NCBI GenBank assembly: GCA_963575745.1
Contig: CAUYUJ010013980.1
Location: 1-64,000, forward strand
Length of the DNA stretch: 64,000 bases
Direction of reading: 5' to 3'
From: Prorocentrum cordatum
Lineage: Eukaryota > Sar > Dinophyceae > Prorocentrales > Prorocentraceae
Shown: positions 19,655 to 32,040 of the stretch, piece after piece
Numbering within the stretch: the first letter of the stretch is position 1
Layout of the letters: every line of letters begins with the position of its first letter
Notes under the pieces: model-generated
Told to the model about the DNA's origin: nothing
Database searches by the model: none
The model's input: the letters and a program-made list of their open reading frames with translations, nothing else
Made by a program: the position numbers and the translations under genes

Positions 19655-22600
19655 GCGACGACGACGACGAGCGACGACCACGACGACGACGGAGGCGGCG
19701 GCGGCGACGTTGACGACGACGACGAGCGACGACGAGCGACGACTAGCGACGACGACGACGAGCGACGACGACGACAATCGACGCCGATAACGATGAGCGA
19801 CGATGAGCAACCAAGACGACGACGATGACGACGATGACGATGGCGTCGAGCGACGGCGACATCGTCGACGAGCGACCACGACGACGAGTGACGACAACGA
19901 CGAGTGATGTCGACGACGAGTGACGAGCGACGAGCGACGAGCGACGACTATGACGACGACGACGATTGGCGACGAGGTTGACGACGAGGAGCGACGACGC
20001 CGACGAGCGACGACGACCTTTGGTGATGATGATCGACCAAGGCGACGAGCGACGTCGGCGATGGCAAGCGACGGTGACGACCAGAAACGAGCGACGACGT
20101 GTAAGCGACGACGTCGACGAGCCACGACAACGTCGATGAGTGACGACGAGCGACGGCAAGCGACGATTAGCGACGACGACGACGAGCGACGACGACGATC
20201 GAAGAGCGACGGTTACCACAACGAGTGATGACGAGCGACGAGGAACGACGATAAACGACGACGAGCGACGACGTCGATGAGCGTCGGCGAGGAACACGAG
20301 CGACGACGAGCGACGACGACGACGACGACGACGAGCGACGATGACGGCGACGGCGACGACGACGAGCGACGAGCGACGAGCGACGAGTGACGACGTTGAC
20401 GACGAGCGACGTGCGGAGAGCTTCGTCGACACCGACGGCGGTGAGCGATTATAGTGACGAGCGACAACTAGCGACGCCGATACCCATGACGGCGACGAGC
20501 GACGAGCGACGGGCGACGATGAGCGACGACGACGTCGACGACGACGATGGGAGACGAGGAGGGCGACGACGAGCGACGACATCGACGAGCGACGAGCGAC
20601 GATCGGCGACGACGTTGACGGGGAGGGCGACGAGAGACGAGCGACGATGATCGATAATGAAGCGGACGGCTACGAGCAGACGACGACGAGCAAGGACTAT
20701 GACGAGGACGATGTTCGACGATGGGCGTTGACGAGCGACGATGGGCGACGAGGAACATCGACGACGAAAGCGACGACTACGATGAGTGATGACGACGGCG
20801 ACGACGACGACGACCGACGACGAGCGACGAGCGACGACGACGACGACGACGAGCGACGAGCGACGAGCGAGCGACAACGTCGACGATGAGCGACGATGGG
20901 CAACGACGACGGACGACGATGGGAGACGACTCCGAGCGACGACGACGGGCGACGACAAGCGACGAGGACGACGACTCCGAGCGTCGAAGATGGGTGACGA
21001 GCGACGACGACGAGCGACGAGCGACGAGCGACGACGATCGACGGGCGACAACGACGACGAGGTCGACGATGAGCGAAGAACGACGAGCGACGCCGGCGAG
21101 GACGATGAGCGACGAGTGACGAGCGACGAGCGACGACGACGACGAGCAACGGATATGCCACGAGCGACAATGATCAGCGTCGAGCGAAGACGAGCGAAGA
21201 TGACGAACACGTCGACGACGGCGATGAGCGACGATAATGACGGCGATGAGCGACGACAATGGCGACGAGCGATGACAATGGCGACAACGAGCGACCAAGA
21301 GCGACGACCAGCGACGACGACGAGCGACGACGAGCGACGAGCGACGAGCGACGACGATGTCGACGCGGACGACGACGAGCGACCAGCGAAGAGCGACGTG
21401 GGTCGACGACGACGGCGACGACGATGAGCGACGACAATGACGAACTACGAGCGGCGAGCGAGGACCGACGAGCGACGACGACGACGAGGACGCCGACGAC
21501 TCCGAGCTTCGACGACGAGCGCCGAGCCAAGCACGACGAGCCATGACGGGCGACACCGACACCGACGGCGACGAGCGCCGATTATGACGACGAGCAGCGA
21601 AGAGCGACGATGAGCGACGACGGGCGACGATGAGCGACGAGGCGACGATGAGCGCCGGCAGGCGACGACGAGCTACGATTGGCCACGATGAGCAACGACG
21701 AGGACGCCGACGACGACGATGTGCGACGACTACGGCGACGACGACGGACGACGAGCGATGACGACGACGCGCGACGAGCAACGAGCGACGACGACGATGA
21801 TCAAAGATGAACAACGACGGTGAGCGACGGCCACGACGACGACGAGCGTCGACGAGTGACGATGACGAGCCATGACCTGCGACAACGACAAGCGCGGACG
21901 ACGGCGACGAGCGACGACGACGACGTCGAGGGCGTGTGACGAGCGACGACGACGACGAGGACGACGAGCCATGAGCGACGAGCGACGGGCGACGACGTTG
22001 AGCGACGACCTTGACGACGAGCGACGAGTGACTCGCGACGACGAGCGAAGAGCGGCGCTAACGCCGATGCCGACGCCGACGCCGACGCCGACGCTGGCGC
22101 TTCCTTCGCCGACGACGACGACGAGCGACGAGCGACGTCAGTGACGACGAGCGACGAGCTCCGATGACATCGGCGACGACGAGCGACGATCGACGAGCGA
22201 CGGCCAGCGACGTCAGTGTCGACGACGGCGACTCGCGACGAGAAGGAGCGACGCGCGACAATATGCGACGACGACTACGGCGACGAGCGACGATGACGAC
22301 GAGCGACAATGAGCGACAATGAGCGACGATGAGCGACGAAGAGCGACAATAAGCGTCGATGGGTGACGACGACGCGGACGACGACGATGCGCGACGACGG
22401 CGACGAAGACGGCGACGACGCCGACGAAGACGGACGATGACCGACGACGGACGACGACGACGAGCGACGCAAGATGAGCGACAACGATAATGACGATGGC
22501 CGACGATGCAAGACGACGATGACGATGAGCGACGACGACGACGACCAGCGACGACAATCGACGACGACGCGCGACGACAACGACGACGAGCGACGACGAC

Positions 22601-25120
22601 GAGTGACGAGCGACCAGTGATGAGCGACGAGCGACAACGACGACGCCGACAACGACGACAAGCGACAAGGACGACGAGTGACGACGCCGACGACCAGGAC
22701 GATGAGCGACGCGCAATGAGTGACGACGACGACAAGCGAGGACCACGACGACGGGCGACGAGGGACGAACGACGACGAGCGACGCCGACGCCGACTCAGA
22801 CGGCGATGACGGCGACGGCGATCGACGAGCCGCAAGCGACGACGTTGACGACGGGCGGCGAGCGACGAGCTTCGACGACATCGACGGGCGACGAGCGACG
22901 AGCGACGACCAGGGACGCCGATGTCGACGACGACGACGGCGATCGACGCTTATAGGCGACGGGCGACGGTGTGCGACGACGATGACGATGAGCGATGACG
23001 ACGAGCAACGAGCGACGAGCGACGACGGCGTCGACAAGGACGACGGCGAGCGAGCGACGGGGGTCGACCACCTCGACGACGACGACGACGAGCGACGACG
23101 GCGACGACGAGCGACGACGAGCGACGACGACGTCGAGGACGAGCGACGAGCGAGGACCGACGAGTGACGACGACGACGACGACTCCGAGCGTCTACGATG
23201 GGCGACGATCGATGCCCAGCGACGCTGACAACGACGATGACGGCGACGACGGCGAGCGCCGACTATTACGACTAGCGACGACGAACGACGATGAGCGACG
23301 ACGAACGACGACAGCGACGATGAGCGACGACCGCGACGACGAGCGACGAGCGACGACGCGCGACCGGCGAAAACGACCACGTCGACGACGAGCGGCGGGC
23401 GACGACGACGACGAGGACGACGAACGCCCGGCGTCGAGCGACGAGCGACGACGACGACGACGACGACCGTCAACAACGACGAGTGTCGACTTAAGACGAC
23501 GACGACGAGCGACGCCGACACCGACGCCGACGCCGACGCCGCAGCCGCCGACCACGACGACGACGACGAGCGACGCCGACACCGACGCCGACGCTGCCGC
23601 CGCCGACCACGACGACGACGACGAGCGACGACGACGAGCTTGGACGACATCGACGACGACGAGCGACGAGCGATGAGCGACGTCCATCGACGCCGATTCC
23701 GACGACGAAGACGACGATGATCGACGATGATGAGCGACGAGTGACGATGTGCGACGCCGACGATGGGCAACGACGACGACGCGCGAGCGATGACGGGCGA
23801 CGACCATGACGACGAGCGACGACGACGAGCGACGAGAGACGAACGACGAGGTCGACGGCGACGTCGACGATGAGCGTCGTCGACGATGACGAGCGACGAC
23901 GACGTCGACGACGAGCGACGAGCGCTGATCGGCGAGCGACAACGACGACCACGACTCCGAGCGTTGACGACGATCAGCGACGCAACGCCGATAAAGACGA
24001 CGACGACGAACGCCGACTATGACGACGAACGACGTCAAGCGACGACGAGCGACGATGATTGACGACGAGCGACGACGAGCGACTATTAGGGACGACGACG
24101 ACCCCGACGAAGAAGATGAGCGACGACGACGACAACGACGAGCGACGACGACGACGACGACGTTCGACGGTGAGCGACGATGAGCGACGCCGACGCCGAC
24201 GCCGACGCCGCCGTTGCCGCCGACGCTGCCGCAGCCGACGACGACGACGAGCGACGGGCGACGACGACGACGAGGACGACGAGCGCCGGGCGACGACGAC
24301 GACGAGGTCGACGAGCGCCGGGCGACGAGCGACGAGTGGCGAGCGACGACGACGACGAGCGACGAGCGACGACGACGACGACGACGACCGTCGACAACGA
24401 CGACGGTCGACGAGCGACGACGACGACGAGCGACGCCGACGACGACGCCGACGCCAAGGTTGACGCCGACCGCGACGACGACGACGAGCCACGACGACGG
24501 GCTTGGATGATATCGACGACGACGAGCGACGAGCGACGTCCAGCGATGCCGATTTCGATGACCAAGACGACGACGATCGACGATGATGAGCGACGAGTGG
24601 CGATGTGCGACGCCGACGATGGGCAACGACGACGACGACGAGCGAGCGACGACGAGCGACGACCACGACGACGAGCGACGACGGCGAGCGACGAGAGACG
24701 AACGACGAGGTCGACGGCGACGTCGACGATGAGCGTCGTCGACGATGACGAGCGACGACGACGTCGACGACGAGCGACGAGCGCTGATCGGCGAGCGACA
24801 ACGACGGCGACGACTCCGAGCGTTGACGACGACGAGCGACGAGCGACGAGCGACAAGCGACGAGCGACGAGCGACGAGCGACGACGAGCAACGCCGATAA
24901 CGACGACTACGATCGCGGACTATGACGACGAGCGACGTCGAGCGACGACGAGCGACGATGATTGAAGATCAGCGACGACGAGCGACGATGAGCGACGACG
25001 ACGACGACATGCGGCGACGACGACGTTGTTCGACGATGACGAGCGACGACGAGCGACGCCGACGCCGACGCCGCCGTCGCCGCCGTCGCCGCCGCCACCG
25101 CCGCCGCCACCGCAGCCGAC

Positions 25121-25160
<40 letters not shown>

Positions 25161-25170
25161 TCGGCCTCCG
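19655..25170 (+). repeat. 5.5-kb GAC/GAGC satellite
   Basis: The whole stretch is built from GAC, GAGC and related triplets (GAGCGACGACGA and variants). The plus strand is very poor in T and dense in CpG. The three-base rhythm keeps frames open on both strands, giving Ser/Val/Arg-rich or Asp/Arg/Thr-rich translations up to about 480 residues that are not genes. The 3' half has higher-order structure with modules recurring every ~770-920 bp. Confidence 0.95.
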
Positions 25171-25545
25171 AGGCCGGGCCTCTCCGAGAGGGGCGCGAGC
25201 GCCTTGGAGGGGGCTGGCGAGGCGTGCACCGCGTACCTGCTGCCCTGGGGCGCCCCAGGCCCGGCTCTGCTGGCCCCCCCGCGCCGCCTCCTCGCTGCCC
25301 TCGCCTCGGCCCCGGCCCAGCGCGCCGGTGGGGGGGGCGAAAAGACGTTCGGGGGGGGGGCGGGGGGGGGGAGGCGGGGGGGGGGTGGGGGGGGTCGGAG
25401 TAGGCGCTCCGAAGCGGGGGGTGGGTGTTTGGGCGGGAGCGAGGGGGGCAGAAGAGGGGCGAAACTGTGCCCAAGACAGCACCGACTCCAACCTGGAGAG
25501 ACAGTGGCACTGGGTTGGGCTTTTTGTTGCTTTTCCTTTCCTTTT
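25171..25545. other. GC-rich spacer with long G runs
   Basis: There is no gene. Runs of 7-10 G recur at about 25330-25420 and could form G-quadruplexes on the plus strand. Just before them, CTCCGAGGCCGGGCCTCTCC is strongly self-complementary. Confidence 0.6.
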
Positions 25546-25554
25546 TCTTTTTGT

Positions 25555-25690
25555 TTCCTTTTTTCTTCTACTCCCCTACTTCTCCTCCTCCTCCTCCTCC
25601 TCCCCTTCCTCCTCCTTCTCATCCTCCTCCTCCTCCTCCTCCTTCCTCCTCCTCCTCCTCCTTCCTCCTCCACTCCCTCGCCGGCGGGGA
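25555..25690. repeat. TCC microsatellite
   Basis: Interrupted TCC/TTC triplets give Ser/Pro/Leu frames on the plus strand and Glu/Arg frames on the minus. No gene is implied. Confidence 0.85.
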
Positions 25691-25863
25691 GCACCGAGGC
25701 ACCTCCTGGCCCGTCGTCTGGGGGGGGGGGGAAGCAGGCGCGCGAGGCCGAAGCACGTGCACGGGGGGAAGCCGCCCGAGCGGCGGCGAGCCGCGCGCGG
25801 CCCTCCAGGAGGCAATTCTCTTCCCCCTCGGCCATCACGGGCGTGACCGGGGGGGCCGGCCAC

Positions 25864-25944
25864 GCCCGCGGTTCGCGCCCGCGCCGTCCGGGGATGATGC
25901 GGGAAGGGCTGACTCCCAGGCGGCGACGGCGCGACTCGTGACGT
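25864..25944. repeat. Palindromic element, copy 1 of a 3-copy hairpin family
   Basis: The left arm (about 25866-25893) and right arm (about 25912-25942) are imperfectly complementary around a loop ending GGGAAGGGCTGA. The right arm, CTCCCAGGCGGCGACGGCGC, closely matches the right arm of the near-perfect hairpin at 60209-60283. Confidence 0.65.
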
Positions 25945-26770
25945 GGCCTGGGGAGGGAAGAGCAGAAAGAATCGGCTCCTCTGCGCCTCGCCGCTCGTCG
26001 ATGCAAGTCCGAGGCAGGGGTTTATTCAGCAGCCGCCTGGGGGATCGATCTTCGGGGACCTCGGCAGGCTGTAGATGTACAGTCACGCTGGGGAAGTAAT
26101 GACCGCCTTGTCTCAGGCTTCCGCATCGTTCCTCATATCCATGTCGGGGAGCCAGTTCGTGACCGAGGCTCGCCGTGGCCAGAAAGGCTCCTTATTTTGT
26201 GTTTTCTTGCAGCACGATGACTGTATTCGGGCTCTGGGGGGGCCAACTGTCAATTTCCACCGTCCGCGCATACTGTCCCCGAAGATCGATGCCCCTGGCG
26301 GTGGTTGTGGAGACACCCCCGCCTGGCATGAAGGATGCCGGAAGGAGGCGCCTGGCAGGCGCACCCCTGAGAGGCTCGAGGTGCGGACGTGTGGGTCTGT
26401 CAGCGCCCATAGCCAAAGCGCCTTGTCGGCGCCCGGCGCCCCGGACCGATTCCCCTTCCGTCGGGGACCTCGTTCCCCTCCCCTGGCCGCTGGGGGCGTT
26501 TTTTCCCTACATTTTTGGGGCTCTGGAGGCCCCTCGTCGCCACGGCTCCCAGAGATTTTGGCCAGAGAGCTTTCCAGGAGGTCTGGGGTTCGAGGTTGAA
26601 TCACCCTCGCTGTCCTTGGCTCTGCGCCAGCATATCGTACAGATTTCTGGGCATCGATGTATCGGATAGTGTTAGCTTGTGTTGTGGGGGACTCTGGGAG
26701 GCTTGTCGCCATGGCTGGATTTCCTTCAAAATTCTAGCCAGAACGTACCACTGCATAGGTTCATGGGGGA
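25945..26770. other. No recognised gene
   Basis: Several overlapping frames of 70-200 residues exist on both strands, but none shows a motif I recognise. The short phrase CGTCGCCACGGCT at about 26530, with a close variant at 26705, also occurs near 2110 and 28270 and may mark an old dispersed repeat. Confidence 0.45.
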
Positions 26771-26775
26771 AGGGG

Positions 26776-26821
26776 GAGGAGGAGGAGGAGGAGGAGGAGG
26801 AGGAAGAGGAGGAGGAGGAAC

Positions 26822-26864
<43 letters not shown>

Positions 26865-26930
26865 GGATGAGGATGAGGATGATGATGTTGATGATGATGA
26901 GGAGGAGGAGGAAAAGGAGCAGCATTGATG
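26776..26930. repeat. GGA then GAT compound microsatellite
   Basis: GGA triplets (about 26776-26818) pass directly into GAT triplets (about 26822-26902) and back to GGA. The Glu/Asp-rich open frame across it is a product of the repeat. Confidence 0.9.
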
Positions 26931-26984
26931 AGAGAGCAGCGACGAGCGCGCAGCGCTGGACGATCAACGATGGACGCGGAGAGA

Positions 26985-27430
26985 GGCTACCTAGTCTTTG
27001 ACTCTGCCTCGCCAGCCTGCCGGCATACAAGAAGTATTGCACGAACTTAAGCATCGATCCAGTGTGACAGTTGCGCCACACATTGGTGCCAACCAGGCCC
27101 GCCTGTGAAAAGTGTGCCAGCCTTCCAATGTATTCAACGGTGTGATCATCTCCTCCTCTCATAGCATACATGTGTTCTATTAATGCCTCTCGTTCCTTCC
27201 TCCTCGTCCTCCTCCTCCTCCTGTGGGATGGCAATGGAGGTGTGGGGGGGGGACCACCTCATCTTTGACTGTGCCTCGCCAGCCTGCTGGCGCACAAACC
27301 AAACAGTATTGCACAAGCTCAAGTATCGATCCACTGTGACAGTTGCGCCCCACACATTGGTGCTAACTAGGCCAGCCTGTGGAAGCTGTGCCAGCCTTCC
27401 AATGTATTTAACGGTGTTCATACATATTTA
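26985..27430 (+). repeat. Direct duplication, two ~150-bp copies ~268 bp apart
   Basis: Copies at about 26990-27150 and 27258-27425 share CTTTGACT, GCCTCGCCAGCCTGC, AGTATTGCAC, GTGTGACAGTTGCGCC, CACACATTGGTGC and GTGCCAGCCTTCCAATGTAT. A TCC tract at 27205-27220 lies between them. Confidence 0.85.
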
Positions 27431-27479
27431 AATCTATATATTTTTATTCAATCGCTTCGCTCATTCCGCCAGCCCATAT

Positions 27480-27632
27480 TGCCCTGCCGCTTGGGGGCCG
27501 TGTTGGGTCCTCTTGGGGGCCTCTGGTAGGCAGTTTTGAATCCTCTTGGGGGCCTTGTTGGGGCCTCTTGGGGCCTCTTGGGGCCTCTTGGGGGCCTCTT
27601 GAGGCTTCTGGGGGTGCCTCTTGAGGGCGTTT
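27480..27632. repeat. GCCTCTTGGGG array (same family as 16.4 kb)
   Basis: Units of GGGCCTCTTGGG repeat every 15-30 bp and also include GGCAGTTTTGAA, a phrase shared with 16390-16440. Confidence 0.75.
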
Positions 27633-27905
27633 TAATTCTGGGTTTTCAAATTTTGAAAATTTGAACGTTTGATTTTTTTTTCAAACTTTGAACGTTTGCG
27701 TTTTTTTAAGGCATCAAAGTTTGACATTTTGAATTTTGAAAAGTTGGCGATTCGAAATGCATGGATGTCAAGTTGTCATTTTTTCAAATTTTCAAATTTT
27801 CAAATTTTCAAAGTTCGAAAATTTGCTCAAACTTTAAAGCAGCACCCTTTTCAAACTTTGAAAGGTTGAAAGTTTGAAAGTTTGAAAGTTTGAAAGTTTA
27901 GAGGT
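27633..27905. repeat. AT-rich island of TTTGAAA / TTTCAAA motifs
   Basis: Self-complementary heptamers (TTTTGAAAATTTGAACG, then CAAATTTT four times, then GTTTGAAA five times) form an AT-rich minisatellite inside a strongly GC-rich region. Complementary motifs on one strand allow many alternative hairpins. Confidence 0.85.
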
Positions 27906-28680
27906 TTGTGGGGACGCGCCTGTGCAGAAGTTTGTCGGTTCTTTTAAGTTGAGAACGCTTGCGGGTTTCCTTAAAAGTTTGCCTTTGTAACTCAGGGTAG
28001 GGGAACAAGGAAATTGCGGCGGACTACCTCCAATCCTCCTTGCGGCCCGTCGTCGACGACGTCTTCGCCGCTCGGATTAGTCGTTTTCGTTCATACTCAA
28101 GCGGAGGAGGGGGAGGAGGAGGAAGAGGAGAAGGAGGAAGAGGAGGAGGAGGAGGAGGAAAGAGAAAGGCAGGGATTCAAGATTATCAGGGCGAGGTAGG
28201 AGGACAGCGTGGCGCATTCGAGCTGCATGAATATACACAATCATAGTTGTTTTCATTCGTATCGGGTCACACCTCGTCGCTACGGCTGGGCGCGGCTCGA
28301 AGGTGTCTTGTGATGTGCGTCGGTGCTCCGCCCGCCCCACTGATCAAGGCACGCCTGGTCGACGTAATGTTTTTCCCCATTACGCCAACCAGTATTTTTC
28401 ATTGCTCTCCCACAAAACTTCGGACCCACATTGTTTTGAGGTTTTGAGGACGTCGCCGGAGCACATCCCGCGAAGCCAACGAGAGGAAGAGGAAAACGAG
28501 GATGAGGAGTAGGACGAGCCTTGGGGAAGAGTTGCTTGGATGGTGAAGGAGAAGAGAGATGGGGGATACTGAAAACATGCAAACCAGACGGGGTCGCATA
28601 CCTTTACAAATTCGTTTCCTCGAAAGGGGGAAACGCTGGCAAAAAATTCAAACATGTGTTTTTGCATCTTCTGGATATTG
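27906..28680. other. No recognised gene; contains a GGA tract at 28105-28165
   Basis: The only clear structure is the GGA microsatellite. Frames of 60-100 residues on both strands show no motifs. Confidence 0.5.
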
Positions 28681-28689
28681 ACGCCAGGG

Positions 28690-29235
28690 ACCACATTGAT
28701 TTGCTTGAGTTTAGGGCTTCCGTAGCGTGTTGCAGAACAGAGGGTTTTGCCAGGACGTCGCTATTGAAATGCACGCTCGCGCGCGCCACGCCGCAGGCAC
28801 ATCACGGGCACACCGCCAGCACACCGGGCACAAAAGCGTACCGACACGCACCAACACGCGGAGCCATTATTTGATTTGAACGAGACGTCTGCATGTTTTC
28901 GGCGCGTTGGTGGATCTTGCTTAGCAGGCTGGCGCGGGGGGATTTGTTCCAGTTCCCTTTCAGAGGAAGACAACTGTTCCCCCCAAGCCGGCCCGCGAAA
29001 CGAGCTTCGCCAGCACGCCAAAAAGCATGCCGACGTCTCGCATACATAACGTAAGTTGTTTAACGTCTTCATGCGTGTCGGTGCGTTTTTGTGCCTGGTG
29101 TGCTGGTGGTGTGCCCGCGGTGTGCCTGCGGTGCGGCTTCGGACAATCGTTGCCGTCAGATTTTCCATGGCTGCCCTCATGAGAACGAAGGAGCTGCAAT
29201 CCAAGAAATTGTTTCCGCGCTGGTCGAGGACTGTT
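28690..29235. repeat. Large imperfect inverted repeat (foldback), arms of ~250 bp
   Basis: The arms meet near 28957 with almost no loop. Matching stretches include the pairs 28790-28860 / 29066-29140 and 28880-28935 / 28985-29048, both with GAGACGTC...GCATG at the inner end, and the G6/C6 runs next to the centre. Outer parts (to about 28700 and 29225) are weaker. Identity in the better parts is roughly 70-85 percent by eye. Confidence 0.8.
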
Positions 29236-29700
29236 TTTCGGAAGCCCCCGGAGGCCGACAATCATGTCATGTAGGGTGCCATACTGCGCTCGAGCACGCG
29301 GCGCTGGGTCCCGGGAAATAGCGATTTCATAAAAGGAATCTGCGGGTCCACGATTTTTTGTAGGTGTCCCCCCTCCCCCTGCACATTTTGTATACTTGTG
29401 TTCCTTACTTGGGCTATCCAGTGCCATCTTCGAGGCCATCTTGTGCTCGAGCACACGTTGCCGCCTTGCTCCTGTTTGTTTTCCCCCGCAAGGCCCCCAC
29501 GAGGATAAGGACGAAAACAGGAGGAGCAGGATGAGCAGTGTGTGCCAGCCCGAATTCCGCATCTTGCTTGCCGTTTTTTTCCCAACCCTCCTTCGTTGGG
29601 TTCTCGTTTTGAATAGAGCACTGCTCGCGCGTCTCCTTCCCGCCCCCTCCCGCCCCTCTCTTCCCCCTTGCCTTTCGCCTCGCTCGTCGCTGCGTGCCAG
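29236..29700. other. No recognised gene
   Basis: Unique-looking sequence next to the 102-bp array. Minus-strand open frames that enter here come from that array. Confidence 0.4.
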
Positions 29701-29702
29701 CT

Positions 29703-31105
29703 GGGGGGCTGCGATCTGTGAAACTGTCGCCACTTTCGAGGCCTGCTGGGGGGCCCAGCACAGTGGGTACTCACGGCAGACTCAAATTTGACCTCGCCAT
29801 CCCTGGGGGGCTGCGATCTGTGAAACGGTCGCCACTTTCGAGGCCTGCTGGGGGGCCCAGCACAGTGGGTATTCACGGCAGACTCAAATGGGACCTCGCC
29901 ATCCCTGGGGGGCTGCGATCTGTGAAACTGTCGCCACTTTCGAGGCCTGCTGGGGGGCCCAGCGCAGTGGGTACTCACGGCAGACTCAAATGGGACCTCG
30001 CCATCCTTGGGGGGCTGCGATCTGTGAAACTGTCGCCACTTTCGAGGCCTGCTGGGGGGCCCAGCGCAGTCGGTACTCACGGCGGATTCAAATGGGACCT
30101 CGCCATCCTTGGGGGGCTGCGATCTGTGAAGCGGTCGCCACTTTCGAGGCCTGCTGGGGGGCCCAGCACAGTGGGTACTCACGGCAGACTCAAATGGGAC
30201 CTCGCCATCCCTGGGGGGCTGCTGTCTGTGAAATTGTCGCCACTTTCGAGGCCTGCTGGGGGGCCCAGCACAGTGGGTACTCACGGCAGACTCAAATGGG
30301 ACCTCGCCATCCCTGGGGGGCTGCGATTTGTGAAACTGTCGCAACTTTCGAGTGCTGCTGGGGGGCCCAGCACAGTGGGTACTCACCGCAGACTTAAATT
30401 AGACCTCGCCATCCTTGGGGGGCTGCGATTTGTGAAACTGTCGCCACGTTCGAGGGCTGCTGATGGGGCCCAGCACAGTAGGTACTCACCGCAGACTCAG
30501 ATTAGACTTCGCCGTCCCTGGGGGGCTGCGATCTGTGAAACTGTCGCCACTTTCGAGGCCTGCTGAGGGGCACAGCACAGTGGGTACTCACCGCGGGCTC
30601 AAATTGGACCTCGCCGTCCCTGGGGGGTTGCGATCTGTGAAACTGTCGCCACTTTCGAGGCCTGCTGGGGGGCCCAGCACAGTGGGTACCCACCGTAGAC
30701 TCAAATTGGACCTCGCCATCCCTGGGGGGCTGCGATCTGTGAAACTGTCGCCACTTTCGAGGGCTGCTGAGGGGCCCAGCACAGTGGGTACCCACACGCA
30801 GACTCAAATTGGACCTCGCCATCCCTGGGGGGCTGCGATCTGTGAAACTGTCGCCAGTTTCGAGGCCTGCTGAATGGGCCCAGCGCAGTGGGTACCCACA
30901 CGCAGATTCAAATTAGACCTCGCCATCCCTGGGGGGCTGCGATCTGTGAAACTGTCGCCACTTTCGAGGCCTGCTGGGGGGCACAGCACAGGGACGCCAC
31001 ACGCAGATTCAGATTAGACCTCGCCATCCCTGGGGGGCTGCGATCTGTGAAACTGTCGCCACTTTCGAGGCCTGCTTGCGGGGCCCAGCACAGTGACGCC
31101 TCCCA
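29703..31105 (+). repeat. 102-bp minisatellite, about 14 copies
   Basis: The CTGCGATCTG landmark falls at 29709, 29811, 29913, 30015, 30117 and so on at exactly 102 bp, then at 102-105 bp in later copies. Units contain GTGAAACTGTCGCCACTTTC, GAGGCCTGCTGGGGGGCCCA, GCACAGTGGGTACTCAC and ACCTCGCCATCCCT. Because 102 is a multiple of three, frames of 290 and 374 residues stay open on opposite strands. Copies of 103-105 bp break every frame, so it is unlikely to be coding. Confidence 0.95.
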
Positions 31106-31720
31106 AGTAGCTTACACATCAAGTTGATTGTCCATACAAGTTTCGGCCAACTCTTCGTTTCCACTGATACAAATGGGTTGGGTACGTCACAGGGTAATTC
31201 TCCCCCCGGGGACGCCCCATGAGGAGGAGGACGAGGATGATGAGGCGCAGGAGGCGGAGGCTGTTGACGGTGGATGGCGGGGAGAAGACGGAGGATGAGC
31301 AGGAGGAACAATATGACACTCATGCTGATGCTGATGCTCATGCTGATGGTGTTGCCGATGATGATGCTGAGCAGGAGAAGAAAGAGGAGGAGGAGGACGG
31401 GGACGCCCCATGAGGAGGAGGACAAGGAGGAGGAGGAGGAGGAGAAGGAGGAGGAGGCGCAGGAGGAGGAGGCTGGTGACGGTGGGTGGCGGGGAGAAGA
31501 CGGAGGAGGAGTAGGAGGAACAGCATGACTCTCATGCTGATGCTGATGCTGATGCTGATGGTGTTGCTGATGATGATGATGAGCAGGAGGAGAAAGAGGA
31601 TGAGGATGCTGATGCTGATGCTGCTGCTGCTGATGAGGATGATGATGATGCTGATGATGATGATTATGGTGGTGGTGGTGGTGGTGGTGATGATGATGAT
31701 GATGATGATGCTGATGATGC

Positions 31721-31753
<33 letters not shown>

Positions 31754-31786
31754 GGATGATGATGATGATCATGATGATGATGATGC

Positions 31787-31851
<65 letters not shown>

Positions 31852-31950
31852 TGATGATGATGATGATGATGATGAATGATGATGATGATGAATGATGATG
31901 ATGATGATGCTGATGCTGATGATGGATGATGATGATGATGATGATGATGA

Positions 31951-32040
<90 letters not shown>

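Noticed and set aside
19743-24891. Open frames of 250-480 residues on both strands of the GAC satellite
   Set aside because: They arise from the three-base period, overlap in all phases and encode only low-complexity sequence.
24969-26006. 345-residue minus-strand frame continuing out of the satellite
   Set aside because: Composed of Arg, Pro, Gly and Ser runs from satellite, G-runs and TCC repeats; no domain.
29262-30386. 374-residue minus-strand frame as a repeat protein
   Set aside because: It depends on the 102-bp period; the opposite strand is equally open and later units break the frame.
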